From Agrypnia vestita (taxonomy: Eukaryota > Arthropoda > Insecta > Trichoptera > Phryganeidae): a stretch of 64,000 nt of DNA. Below, piece after piece: positions 22,370-33,009 of this stretch. Position 1 is the stretch's first letter, and each line of letters opens with the position of its first letter. The stretch is taken from assembly GCA_016648135.1 (NCBI GenBank), contig JADDOH010000495.1, positions 62,001 to 126,000 on the forward strand. Reading direction: 5' to 3'. Below the pieces are notes generated by a model, which searched no databases, was not told the DNA's origin, and saw only the letters and a list, made by a program, of their open reading frames with translations. Position numbers and translations under genes: made by a program.

Positions 22370-22690
22370 ATTTACTGCGGGAAATGATTGTGTAATACCG
22401 ATGATGTCCCGTCTGCACGCTCTCGGATTCATTGTCTTACGGCAACACTTCCACGAATCGCGCGCTGTAAAACTGGCATTGCGAAAAATAAGGTGAGAAT
22501 ACGCAATTTGTTAAGCAATTGATATTTCGCCGACGCGTGCTGCATAAGCTCGGGCGCATGCACGTCCGCTGCACACGTCACTCAGGTGGAGCAAATTATA
22601 CGTGCAACGCGCTGCACAATGCATGACGATAACGCGTGATGCATTTTATGTCTGAGCTATTAATATCGGACATTTAATTTCTCCATTTAG
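22370..22690. promoter_or_regulatory. GC-rich non-coding island, candidate cis-regulatory element
   Basis: Raised GC with many CG dinucleotides (CGCGCGC, GACGCGTG, AACGCGTGATGC) and an E-box CAGGTG at about 22582. No ORF above 60 codons. Repeated GCGTG and TGCAC words suggest a compact regulatory element or a CpG-rich relic. Confidence 0.3.
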
Positions 22691-22691
22691 G

Positions 22692-23850
22692 GGACCTTCT
22701 TTTAATTTTGTAATTTTAAGACCGAGTGATGTCATCGTATAATGCTGCATTCTATATACAGGAATGGTATGCCCAGCTGATAGGCTGCACTTAATTAGAA
22801 TTTGTAGAAAATAAAATATATTTATATCACAATTATTATAATCATATTATTTATTTCTTTTGTAAGATAAGTTTTTAATTTCCCTTTTTTAATAAATATA
22901 TGATTACGTTTAACTAATGCTATAATTTTCTGAGTGCTCGCATCATGGAATATCATATTTCTTTTTACAATTTTAACAATATACTTATGAATTAAATAGT
23001 TTATATTATTTATTTTAGTTTTCTACTTACAGATCAACAGCAGATCGATAATGACCCTGGTAGATAGTTCTAGACGTTGATCTGCAGTGTAAATTTTTTT
23101 TATGACAAATAGGGAATCACAATTTATAGAAAACAATTTTTATTGCTAGGAAATCAGAAACACAAAAAGTATAAAATCCAAAATAAAAAGTAAAATTAAA
23201 AGATATATTATAAATCAGTAGTTTATTCATAAATATATAAATTACTGTACAAGTATTGAGTGCGCATGTTCTAATTTTGTAATAAATAATATTATTATTA
23301 TTATATATATAATAAAGTGTTCAACGGTTTAGCCGTAAAACTTACCCATTTACGAGAACACCTCGTTAAAATAAAACGTATTTTGTGACCTTTGACCTCG
23401 CGTAAAAAGTTTACTACATCTCGGATCGACGGGAATTTTCGACATTTTATTAGAAACAATTTCATCAAGGTCCACGACAAAACTCAGCTTTCCGGAGATT
23501 ATTCCTGAGTTTGACCTTTTATTCGTCTAATTTGGATGACTACTAAAGGAGGCACTGTAGGCAAGGTAAAGGGTCCGCACCTAGCTAACTGGCCTTTATT
23601 AAATTGCAAGTAAAATTGTTAGAGAGTTTTTGGTAGAATTTTTTACCCTTTTGATTCCTATATTAATATAAAATACACAGATGTGTTTATTGTAATAAGT
23701 AGTTAGTAAAATTATCAAAGCTATTGAGCTGATTCACTTTCAGATTAGAATAAAGTACTCTACAATACGATCTTTTAAAGTATAGTAGGTACTCAGAGTA
23801 TCATAGACTGAAAGAAATTCGAAAAAATTTCCACGCTTCACGTAGATCTG
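22692..23850. other. AT-rich intergenic DNA with a nuclear-receptor-type site
   Basis: Contains a DR1 (separate entry), an (ATT)n/(TA)n tract at about 23286-23312, and an imperfect inverted repeat CAGATCAAC / GTTGATCTG at about 23032-23083. No gene. Confidence 0.4.
23386..23398 (-). promoter_or_regulatory. DR1 nuclear-receptor site
   Basis: TGACCTTTGACCT is a perfect direct repeat of AGGTCA with a one-base spacer on the minus strand, the consensus for HNF4, Svp/COUP or RXR/USP-type receptors. It sits in a mildly conserved-looking, CG-containing block (23310-23580). Chance occurrence in 64 kb is unlikely but possible. Confidence 0.4.
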
Positions 23851-23869
23851 AGAACTAAGGGATTTCCAT

Positions 23870-24077
23870 TTATTTCCATTACAACAACACAACATTATTG
23901 TTTAGGACCCGGTAGTTAGCATTGGTTTCATTTTACCCCTATTATTTTACCCTTCCGTCTCCCCCTCATATATTTTCTATGCAAATCTATACCGTTCGAA
24001 TCGAATCTTTGTTTACCCTCAAAAATTTATTTTAAACTCAACCCTTACCCCGTGCAATGCCGGGTATGAACGGCTAG
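23870..24077 (+). mobile_element. Possible Helitron 3' end
   Basis: Ends CCCCGTGCAATGCCGGGTAT, then GAACGGCTAG followed by T. A GC hairpin about 10 bases from a CTAG|T terminus is the Helitron 3' signature. The start is uncertain and no second copy of this family lies in the window. Confidence 0.4.
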
Positions 24078-24079
24078 TT

Positions 24080-25300
24080 GTTTATACATGAAGAAAGTAA
24101 AGTCATATATAGGTATTGTACCCGTGAACTATCTCGCGGGGGTAAAAATGCGACTGCGACAGAAAGATTCTTTTCGACCGCTGGGAAAGTACAAACGGAA
24201 AAAAGAAATCTCCCAACGCCTGAGAAGTTATAAATGTTGTGCTTTTTGAACACAAATTTGCCGGTGGTAAATTTTAATTATTAAATCTCTTAGTAAAAAA
24301 AGTGGTGTATTATTTATTACCTTGTTGAATTATTCGTATTCGTATTCGTGAAAGTACTTAGTATTTGTTGCATCACTAGCTAGAATATATGATTGGAAAT
24401 ATATTTATATGAATATTTTTCAATATATCACAAACATTTTTTTTTTGAAACTTAAATCGGATTAAATCGATTTCTCCAGTCACATCCACACGATAAGCCC
24501 ACTGACTACATGTTCAGGCTTAATCTGTTCAACTAATACCAATAAAACTTTAACAATCGTCACTTGTGTCCGATTCTCCGCTGTAGAAACAGCCAGCACA
24601 TTCAATAAACTCCAATCCTTCAACGAAAGCCAGATGTTTTCACCCGCAGCACATTTGTTCAGAGTAAAAGCAGAAACATCTTGAGATCAGGAGCTGTATC
24701 GCCTTACAAAACCACATTTAGGGTCAATTTGAGAACAATTAAGGTCTGTTCCCCCTGCAAGATGTTTAATTTTACCTCTCATAGATTTTCAATGTGTGAA
24801 GTGGAGTAATGCAATAGTAAACATCACGGTTGTGAAGATTTCTTTAATAAATCTATTAAAACAATTATAAACTATTCCACTGTCAAGACAAAATAGTCCA
24901 ATACCTTAATTAATCAACGTCTACAAAGCATCACAATTATTTTTTAAACTGAATTTTAATTAATTTCACGTTTTTAAACATAACTTAAACAAATCAAATA
25001 AGTCGAGTGTTAAATATGTCATTAGATATAATTTCAATAAATAAGCTAATAAATAAACCAAGACAGCATTCGATAATATTTTATCTAACAAATACCATGT
25101 TAATTTAAAAACCTTTTGATATAACTAAAGTAAATGACTTTCAAATTGTCTGATACATATAGATGCGGTGTATGGTGCGGTATACATGGCACAGAATAAA
25201 TAATGAAAAATTATACATCAGGTGTTTTGCTATGTAGGTATCACGATGCCGGAGCACACCGTTTGAGAGATAATTACAAAGAGACAATCTCAAAAACAAT
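24080..25300. other. AT-rich intergenic DNA, nothing firm
   Basis: A moderately GC-rich patch at 24110-24235 and another at 24480-24680 carry no motif I can name. No ORF. Confidence 0.35.
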
Positions 25301-25400
25301 AATATTTTAATAATTTAAAAAGCGCTGTTTTTGTGAGAACACACCTCAAGGGCGCTTAAAGTAAGCACTAATTTGCATATATTTTTCATGGTAAATTGTA
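25300..25400 (-). mobile_element. CR1/L2-like LINE 3' tail
   Basis: Minus strand: TTAAGCGCCCTTGAGGTGTG, then TTCTCACAAAAACAGCGCTT and an ATTATTAAAATATT tail. Same 3' end as 14038-14335 and 55500-55826. No coding sequence left. Confidence 0.7.
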
Positions 25401-25480
25401 AGTTAAAACTAATCATTTTTATATAACAGTCTCTTTTCATAACAGTAAAAATATAAATAAATTTATTTTAACAATTTTTT

Positions 25481-25536
25481 AATTGAGTATATTTGATACT
25501 TATATATATATATATAAGTATCAAATATACTCAATT
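25481..25536. repeat. Perfect 56-bp palindrome
   Basis: Two 20-base arms (25481-25500 and 25517-25536) are exact reverse complements around a 16-base TA run. The following TTTGATACTTATATATATA partly repeats the motif. It sits directly before a family R fragment. Confidence 0.9.
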
Positions 25537-25567
25537 TGATACTTATATATATATAAGTATATCTAAT

Positions 25568-26265
25568 ACTTACTTATTTACCATCACGTCGTTTCCCTGT
25601 GGCGGTAGGCAGAGAGGATAGATCGCCATACTCTTCTGTCCTGAGATACTACTCTCCCGTCATCCACATTAATACAGTATGCAAGCTCGACGGTTGTTGA
25701 GGTTTCTAACGGGGCCATCTTCCAGCATCTGGTTAATCTGGCCATGCCACGTCTTCCGCGGTCGCCCTCTCTTTCTGTCGCCGCCAACACTTGCATTATA
25801 TATCTTTCTTACCAATCTTTCCTCATTCCTTCGCTCAACATACCCAAAACACCTGAGCGACCCTGTTTTAATTCTATGAATTATGCTAAGATCCGCTTTA
25901 CATTCATTCCTAATATCTTCATTCTTTACTCTATCATAAATGGATTTGCCACACATACGTCATCTCCACTGCATTCAGTCTACTTTCGTTCTTCTTCTGC
26001 CAGCTCCAGGCTTCACTTCCATACATCAGTGTCGGTACCAGAACTCCATTATGTACCGCTAGTTTGGCTCGGTAGTGCAATATTTCTGTTAGAAATTATT
26101 GCATTCAAAGCACCGTTTACCCTATTCCCCTCAGTCATTCTCCTCTCGATGTCTTTCTCAACATTCCCTCTTCTATCGAAAATACTTCCCAAGCATACAA
26201 ATTCATCTACTTGTACATCTATCTATTTAGCTAAATATACATTAGATGAAAGAAATTTTTGAAAA
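25568..26265 (-). mobile_element. Non-LTR retrotransposon 3' fragment, family R, longest copy
   Basis: The longest R copy here, about 230 codons on the minus strand. From N- to C-terminus: VDEFVCLGSIFDRRGNVEKD, IERRM..GNRVNGAL, a degraded VHNGVLVPTLMYG region, CGKSIYDRVKNEDIRNECKA, DLSIIHRIKTGSLRCFGYVE, RRNEERLVRKIYNASVGGD, RKRGRPRKTWHGQIN and LEDGPVRNLNNRRACILY, then a frameshift into RESSISGQKS and LPPQGN. This is the region C-terminal to the catalytic palm/thumb of a lepidopteran-type LINE reverse transcriptase. No YADD box is included. The plus-strand 172-codon frame over it is only the antisense shadow. Confidence 0.85.
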
Positions 26266-26276
26266 AAGTAGTTAAA

Positions 26277-26470
26277 AGCCAGTATCATACCCACTGCGCT
26301 ACGAGGCGGCCCTCACAGCGCAGTGGGTATGATACTGGCTTCTCACACCGAGGGTTCCGGGTTCGATCCCCGGTGAGGTCACAATTTAATCTGTGTGATT
26401 TACTCAAGCCTGGGTGTTTTCTGATGTAATGTATCGCTTCTGTAATTGGACCTCTTGGCCTGTTGAATCG
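26277..26470 (+). mobile_element. SINE A with inverted head
   Basis: 26304-26470 is a good SINE A: head GCAGTGGGTATGATACTGGC and GGGTTCGATCCCCGGTGAGG, body ACTCAAGCCTGGGTG...ATGTATCGCTTCTGTAATTG. Immediately upstream the first part of the head is repeated in reverse, so 26277-26300 and 26317-26340 form a perfect 24-bp hairpin with a 16-base loop. Confidence 0.8.
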
Positions 26471-26474
26471 GAAA

Positions 26475-26870
26475 AAAAGTGCTGTAAAAAACACGCGGGG
26501 ATTATCATTGTAGTATGTATTACATTTTCCTGTAAAAAAAATCATTGCAATTTGTGTGAGGATGTGTGTAATTTCAATTTCAAAGCCTTACAGACGAATA
26601 TTTTTACCGAATGTTTTTTAATTGGATATTTAAGTTATTTAGAGTATGATATTTGAAAAAGGTGAAACATTAATAGAAGTAAAAATGAATCTTTTACGTC
26701 CTACCTCTAAGAAAACAGTACTGCTCGTGTTTGGAAAGCGAGTTCACTTACAGCTGAACTTAATTCAGTCTAGAAGTACAAATTAAATATTTAATTGAAT
26801 TAATTAAAATAGATGTACTGTAAAAATACATGTGAAGTAATAATGGAATATTCAGTAATAGATAAATTTT
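26475..26870. other. AT-rich intergenic DNA, nothing recognised
   Basis: Possible SINE A tail followed by plain AT-rich sequence. Confidence 0.4.
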
Positions 26871-26871
26871 A

Positions 26872-27062
26872 GGGTATAAAAGCAAAGGCACAAATATCCA
26901 AAAAATTAAAAAATGTTTTGAATGCAGTCATCGAAGTTTACTAATCTATTCCTTCCAAAATCATGTTTCCTATAAAATCTCGAATTCAGTACATTAAAAA
27001 TTAGTAATCCTTGATGACGGCATTAATTTTTTTTTGGTTAATGCTGCCATTGCTCTTATAGC
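26872..27062. mobile_element. Foldback MITE, family M1
   Basis: Left end GGGTATAAAAGCAAAGGCAC, inner GCAGTCATCGAAG, central arm CCTTCCAAAATCATG, then GGACGG...-type inner right block (CTTGATGACGGCATTAA) and right end ATGCTGCCATTGCTCTTATA. Slightly shorter than the 318-583 copy. Confidence 0.8.
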
Positions 27063-27064
27063 GC

Positions 27065-28560
27065 ACAATTGAAGTAAATAATGAATTATTGAAAAAAATT
27101 TAAAGAAATTTAAATTAATTTTTTATTTGGATTTTCAATATGTTTGTATAATTTTTAAAATTTTAATATATTTTAATTATTTTTTAAATTTAATATTTTT
27201 TAAATGATTTTTAAGACACTCTATTTTTAATATGGTATATTTTAATTGAATTCAAAAATTCTTATTTTCCCTGAACAAACCGGATGAAGGTTCATCTTTC
27301 AATCACACTTAATTAGTGGAACTGCGATTTTTCGCGTGTGGAAGTTGATAATCACCTAATGACAAAATGCAAAAATAACAGGTTAAGTGCCTAATCGTCG
27401 GTTAAGTTTCGGTTTCCGTAACATTAGACCCGGGACACTTGTGGGCCAGACCACATGCGAATTTCCCGTCTCACGTTTCGTCAATATTTGAAAACACATT
27501 TCTTCTCCGTTTGAACAGGGCTTTACATATTTCAAAAATATTAAAATAATTTTATTCTCGTAATACTAAGTATTGTATCACTATTGTATGTGGAAAAATT
27601 TGTTGTAAAGATGTTCCTGTGTATTGTATCACAAGGGCGTGCAGTGGGAACATCATTATGACTTTTACGCAACCAATTATTTGGAAAAAAATCGAAATAC
27701 AACATATTTTACGTAATATTTCTGTCACAATTGTTATCATTATATTCGTATTTTGATATATCATAAAAATCTGTAGCATAAATATTTTATTTCTATTTTT
27801 TTCCGAAATACATATACGTTTACAAAAAAGTCATGCTTCAGTGTACCCAATGCACGCGCCAGTTGTATCACAATCTATTTAATCTTCATAATTTCCATTT
27901 ATTGGCAGTGTAACTAATTACCGAGAAAAGGGTAGCAAAATTAGGAGCAACAGAGAAGGAAAAAATAAAATAGGAAACTATTAAAAAGTAATGCGCTGCT
28001 GCTCCATAAATACTCACATATCCTATTATGTGCTCAACTGCCTTCGGATATTCATGTTTTTTAAGTTCGGTCATTGTGAAGACGGCTCTAAAGGTATCTA
28101 GGCTCCGGGTGAATTATTAATAATATTTTTTTAACCTGTAACATTGTGTATCTATATCCGTGTCATGTTCGTAGTTGACGTTATGTTGATTTTTTTTTCG
28201 GGGCCCCCTTGTCTCAAACGCGGGCCAGCTAAAATTTCTAGTGATACAGTCCTCATTAATCAGCCCTTGTTTTTTGAAAATCGATCTCATAGCACTTCGC
28301 AAGTTTGTTAAGAGTTTAGTATTGAACCACAAAGGAATTCCCACGTATTTATTGCTTCTGAGTAAGATAATGATGTTGATGATGGAACACGAAACTCCAA
28401 TATATTGTCAATCGATTGATGATCAAAATATTCTCTCGGTGACATTTTCTGAAAGGGTGGATTCTGGTAGAATGACGATTTGGGGTGGGATAGTGGATCC
28501 TAGTGGAAGAGTGGAGCAGTAACTAACAAATTTCGGATCCCAATATAAAATACTTTTATT
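27065..28560. other. Intergenic DNA; possible regulatory block at 27290-27500
   Basis: 27290-27500 is richer in GC than the flanks and contains CACTTAATTAG and GTTAAGTGCC, two NK2-type sites (TTAAGTG), plus GGACACTTGTGG. The rest is AT-rich. Open frames at 28117-28522 on both strands overlap and match nothing I know. Confidence 0.3.
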
Positions 28561-28561
28561 A

Positions 28562-28740
28562 AATTTGTATAGCTACAACAGGCTAAGAGGCCCAATGACT
28601 GTATAATTACAGTAACCAATCCATAAAAACATCCACCCTTAAAAATCATATCATTTTTTTATGAATTCAGCGGAAATTCAACCCGGAATCCTCGATATGA
28701 GAAGCCAGTGTAATGCCCACTGGACTACGAAGCCCACCGC
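28562..28740 (-). mobile_element. SINE A, minus strand, diverged
   Basis: Minus strand: head GTAGTCCAGTGGGCATTACA, CTGGCTTCTCATATCGAGGA, TTCCGGGTTGAATTTCC (B-box damaged), then body ATTGGTTACTGTAATTATAC and GGGCCTCTTAGCCTGTTG, corresponding to GGACCTCTTGGCCTGTTG in the 26304 copy. Confidence 0.7.
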
Positions 28741-28744
28741 CGAT

Positions 28745-30475
28745 TTGGATCGATTTAAATTGAGTATATCTCAAAATACAACATAGATATGAAATATATA
28801 CGTGTAAAAATATTTTTATTTCTTAAATTGTATGGGAATGTTTTATGTTGTTTCCCATTTTTATGAAAATGCCGCAGATCAATCGTCAATATCGTCTTTT
28901 TATTATGTAAAATAATAAATAGTATTAATTTATCTTTCCACGTCATGCAGTACTTACAAAAATTTTGTAAATTTATACAACATGTAAATCCTGGTTATTG
29001 TAATTCTAAACGGGTCTTATGAGTCCCTGAAAATAGCATACATCCTGTATCCATCGCCGTGTGCACCAAATGTGTGTGCTGTAACATGTTGCGCCCAGGA
29101 CGGCACTTCGTCAGACAAACGGTACCTACCCCTAATCAAAGGACCATATTTTGTTAAACACGTGTTTTCTAAAATTATCCAATTCCATACCACCGCTTCC
29201 TGCTCCACTGGGGACGGAAGATCCGGCCCCGCCCATCTTAAACAAGCCTATTAATCTACATTCTTGTAATTCTCCACTAATATCGACATGTAAGTTAAAT
29301 ATAATAAAATGATCTTGATTGGCTGTTACTTGTGTCTGTTACTGATGACGTGTGACTTCCTCAAGTGATTACAGAGTCCAATTTGGAGGACACTGCGAGG
29401 CTCAGATTATACCCTGATAAAACAAAATAGACAAGCTTAAAAATCTTTCAAAACGGAAGAATTACAGTAATACTGAAAAATGGCTATGAAAGGGTAGGAG
29501 TGCAAGAAGATAGATAAATACTAGATCAGTGATGGTGAACTTATGTATCAAAGATGACAGGCCGTAAAGTTTTGGGTGACCCGTAGTCTTCCAATTTACT
29601 GGTATATATTACTATTATTGAAACCATTGTGGAAACTGGCATTAAAGAAACGCGATTGTGGCCTTTGCCTCGCACGCAAGCATCTAAATTTACCAGTCAG
29701 TCATGCCCCACCCCCAAAAAAGCCAAACGACCATATAAACTAGTACAAACACGTACCCCGCTTCGATACCTCTGGAGCATACATAGGTATGACATGCTAC
29801 CATAATTCAATCGGGTGTTTTACGAATTTCTGACACACCGAGCACAAAAGGTCCGCCATCACTGTAATAGATCCTAGATACGATACAATTTTGATTTTTA
29901 TTTTATCCAAAAATACATGGAATTTCGTTTAATTAAAAATCTCTTTATTGTTCATTAATAATTATTTTATCCCTTTCAAAGTATTTTTCCTTCTATTCCT
30001 TCATCAGACATAAATATTTGCGCCAGCTTTTCAAGGCACGAAGCACTTCGAACCTATTTTTAAGTTTAGCTCCTTCAGGGATTCTGTATTTATTTATCTT
30101 CTCAATGTTGTCAAAGCGTCTTACTTTTTTTCATTTTCGGGAATAGAAAGAAACCGCACAGGGCCATGTACAATGAATACGAATATTGAGGCAACATACT
30201 AGCATTGTTTTTGGTCAGAATCCAGAACTTTAGAATTCTTTCATAGTTTTTTCCATTAGTAAAAATTCCCGAGTATCCGATGTTTCTATTAATGCCAAGG
30301 TACTTCAGGGCTAAGTGTAGCAACACAATAAAAAAATGTGGCAATTGGACTTATACAGCCCCGGAAATTAAAAAAAAAGAAGCGTTTTTTTATAAAAATT
30401 GTATATAAATCGTGGAAACTAAAAAAAAGTGGAGGAACGATAAAAAAAAAAGATTTTAAAACCACTATATATTTA
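28745..30475. other. Intergenic DNA; mild GC block at 29060-29240
   Basis: 29060-29240 holds a TCF/Pangolin-like site ATCAAAGG (about 29137) and CACGTG (about 29160) close together. The remainder, including the (A)n and (T)n runs around 30370-30450, has no recognised element. Confidence 0.3.
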
Positions 30476-30477
30476 AG

Positions 30478-30575
30478 TTCTGAAAACATAATTACTGGAT
30501 TTTGTCCACAGAGGGATAATTATTAATTAAGATAAATTGTAGAAATCTCACAGAGATGAATCTATTTATAGGAAA
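30478..30575 (+). mobile_element. Family M2 part copy
   Basis: ACATAATTACTGGATTTTGT, then GATAAATTGTAGAAATCTCA and CAGAGATGAATCTATTTATA match the left half of the 10378-10592 copy in order and spacing. The right inverted end is absent. Confidence 0.7.
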
Positions 30576-30804
30576 GTCTTTTTTATAGCCCTGATATTTT
30601 AGTTGAAAAATTAGTTGATTTGAATACAGTTAGATTTTATGTTAGGTTTTATGATAAGTTAAGTTAATGTTAAGTCTGCAAGTATAGTCCAATGTACCTA
30701 CATTTTTTTTAACTTAGGTACTTGCAATTGAAAATCTTGTATGAAGCATTGTAAGTCTAGTTAGTTATTAATATCATGTTAAAAAAATAATTAAATAGAG
30801 GTGC

Positions 30805-30980
30805 TAACAGGAAATACGTGTCGCATCAATATTATTACTATTACCGAAATAAGGTAAACGCTTGGGCTATGAAAATATAACTAACTAGATGGTATTCTGG
30901 ATACTTGAACTCTCGACCTTCGATAACTCGAACCATCGAGCACTGGATCACTAGGCGAAAGTTATAACCACTACACTAAT
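30805..30980 (-). mobile_element. SINE B, minus strand
   Basis: Reversed body (AATACGTGTCGCATCAATAT, AAACGCTTGGGCTATGAAAA, TAACTAACTAG) followed by the reversed tRNA-like head (CTCTCGACC, GATCACTAGGCGAAAG, AACCACTACAC). Confidence 0.7.
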
Positions 30981-30984
30981 AAAC

Positions 30985-31495
30985 TATAAAATGCAAATCC
31001 CGCTCTCAGATTGCATAAGAAATTCCACGCAACCGAATAGATGGCGACAGATCACCTACGCTATCATCTGTGGTATCCGTGTGACCAAACGAAGAAGAAG
31101 AAAAATAAGAAGTCAAAATTCTACCTAAATGTTACGTCAATATTTAATATCTTTCATATGCTTACATTTTTTTTTAAACGTGTGCTTATCCTTGACAATT
31201 GTGACATCTGTCGATATGACTAAGACCCCAATAACCTAATAACAAATAACCCTGCGGAGGTTGCGAGGGTACCTACCAGGCCCAGGTACCAGGCTACCAT
31301 AGCACGAACAAGTGTCGAGCCCGATGTGTCACAAGACGTGACTAATTGAGAGGCTAATAAGCTGAGACGTTTAAATATTTAGAGAAGGGTGACCACCTTT
31401 TACATTAATTTTGGTGACAATATCATATTTTTTTTATATATACATATATACATTATGCACGATCTGAATCCATCGTAATATATCAAAGACGACAA
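30985..31495. other. Intergenic DNA, nothing recognised
   Basis: 31235-31360 is GC-richer with a duplicated GGTACC/CCAGG pattern. No ORF or repeat partner. Confidence 0.35.
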
Positions 31496-31499
31496 AACT

Positions 31500-31880
31500 A
31501 TGGAATGCTCTAGAACGCAAATTCTGTAATTATCTAAGAACGTCTGATACAGTTTAGAAGCGACGAGAATATTCTCTTTAACACTAAATGTATAGAATAA
31601 TTTAGGAGGTTCGAAAAACCAACGTGTTTCGTATAAAAAGCGGAGTCAGCGCCGAGGCGGTTATTGTTTGTTTTGACGTTTGACCGACTTGACTTAGCCA
31701 GCGACTAACCACAGTGTGTAACCCCCTCACAGATTAATTCGAAGTGACAGGTATCAAGCGAAATACCTACTTAAGTGCGATAATTGAAGAAAATATTCTA
31801 GAAAGCGAAAAAAAAGTGTTTTACAGACGAGGGGTTTAGTGAGAAAATCCTGAATTTGTTAAAATAATTAAGAAATCGTT
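31500..31880 (+). promoter_or_regulatory. Heat-shock-like promoter and leader without a heat-shock ORF
   Basis: TATAAAAA (31632-31639) is preceded by a perfect HSF dimer site GAATATTC inside GAGAATATTCTC (31566-31577). GAACGCAAATTC (31513-31524) and GGTTCGAAAAACC (31608-31620) add looser HSF-like units. Downstream lies 200 bases of leader-like sequence that is neither coding nor repeat, then ATG at about 31895 where a SINE B starts. No chaperone frame follows. Candidate uses: relic hsp promoter, a heat-inducible non-coding RNA, or the promoter of the downstream Helitron. Confidence 0.4.
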
Positions 31881-31892
31881 AATTAATTTCCA

Positions 31893-32062
31893 ACATGAGT
31901 AGCTTGTTCGTCTTGTGGTTAGGACTCTCGCCTCGTGATTCAAAGGACGCGGATTCGAATCTCACTCCAAACCAGCAAGATAGTCCTATTTTCATGGCAC
32001 AAGCGTTTAGCTTAGTTTCAAAATAGTAAAAATATTGATGTGACGCGTATTTTTTTCATTTA
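31893..32062 (+). mobile_element. SINE B, full-length-looking copy
   Basis: Head GAGTAGCTTGTTCGTCTTGT, GGTTAGGACTCTCGCC, GGATTCGAATCTCACTCC (A- and B-box clear), body AGTCCTATTTTCATGGCACA, AGCGTTTAGCTTAGTTTC and GATGTGACGCGTATTTT. Best copy for a family consensus. Confidence 0.8.
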
Positions 32063-32064
32063 CC

Positions 32065-33005
32065 TTCAACCTCCCGTGACTTAAACTCCATAAATAACTT
32101 TTTTTACACTATTTTATTTAGCTTCACTTGTATGTCTGTCTCAAAATTTTGTAATCAATATTTGATCCACTTCCTTCCAACAATAATTATTGATTAATTT
32201 TCAAAATAACTTTGATTATTCAAAAAAAATTTAAAACGCTAACATATTTTTTATCGGACATTGTACATGCCGGTGACGTATAATGGATTGTATTATTATA
32301 AAAGTGATGTTTGAGTTTTTAGGTTAATAGCATTCGGAAAAGAAACATCTCACAGATGCAATTCGAATTAATTACGAGATTTAATGTGACGAAAACTAAA
32401 AAACTAACCCATAAAAACCAAGTTTTTATTGTACTCCCTTTCTTTGTAAAATATAACAACAATTAAAGACATATAACATAACACTATAACATATAAAACA
32501 TATAACATAACACTAAACTTACAGTTAAAAGACATACAACATAACACTATAACATATAAAACATATAACATAACACTAAACTTAGAGTAATTTAATATAT
32601 TTCTAAAATGTCAGATGTTTTGAGTTTTGATAAGACACTTCATGCTTTGAAGATTTAATTCTAAAAACATTTGTCAGTCAATTTAGATATTCGAAATTTG
32701 TAGTGAAGTACCTATTATGAATACTGACGGAGTAATTCTGATTTAGAAAATATTCCGCGACGTTATCGGGCCGCTATGCTAGTAATCAAACTTTCCTAAT
32801 GATGTTTTTGCATTAATCTTGCTTCAATAAACGTTCAAAACATTTATTTATTAAACATTTATTACGCTTTATATTTTATTTAAACTGCAAAGTGAACTTA
32901 ACCTTAGATTCATAAACGTCTCTCATATAACCTCAAAAGTCTCACAGCGCGTGGCGCGAATGTCATTTTACGTGTCATTTTCTCCGTATTTATACATAAA
33001 TATTA
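32065..33005. repeat. Intergenic DNA with a 63-bp tandem duplication
   Basis: 32465-32526 and 32528-32588 are near-identical direct copies (AAAGACATATAACATAACAC against AAAGACATACAACATAACAC), period 63. Internal shorter copies of ACATATAACATAACACTA make the block satellite-like. The rest of the interval shows nothing. Confidence 0.7.
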
Positions 33006-33009
33006 TTAT

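Noticed and set aside
25744..26262. 172-codon open frame on the plus strand
   Set aside because: It is antisense to the family R reverse-transcriptase fragment, which has the recognisable protein on the minus strand.
28117..28522. Overlapping frames of 75 and 93 codons on opposite strands
   Set aside because: Neither shows a motif; mutual overlap and lack of context make a gene unlikely.
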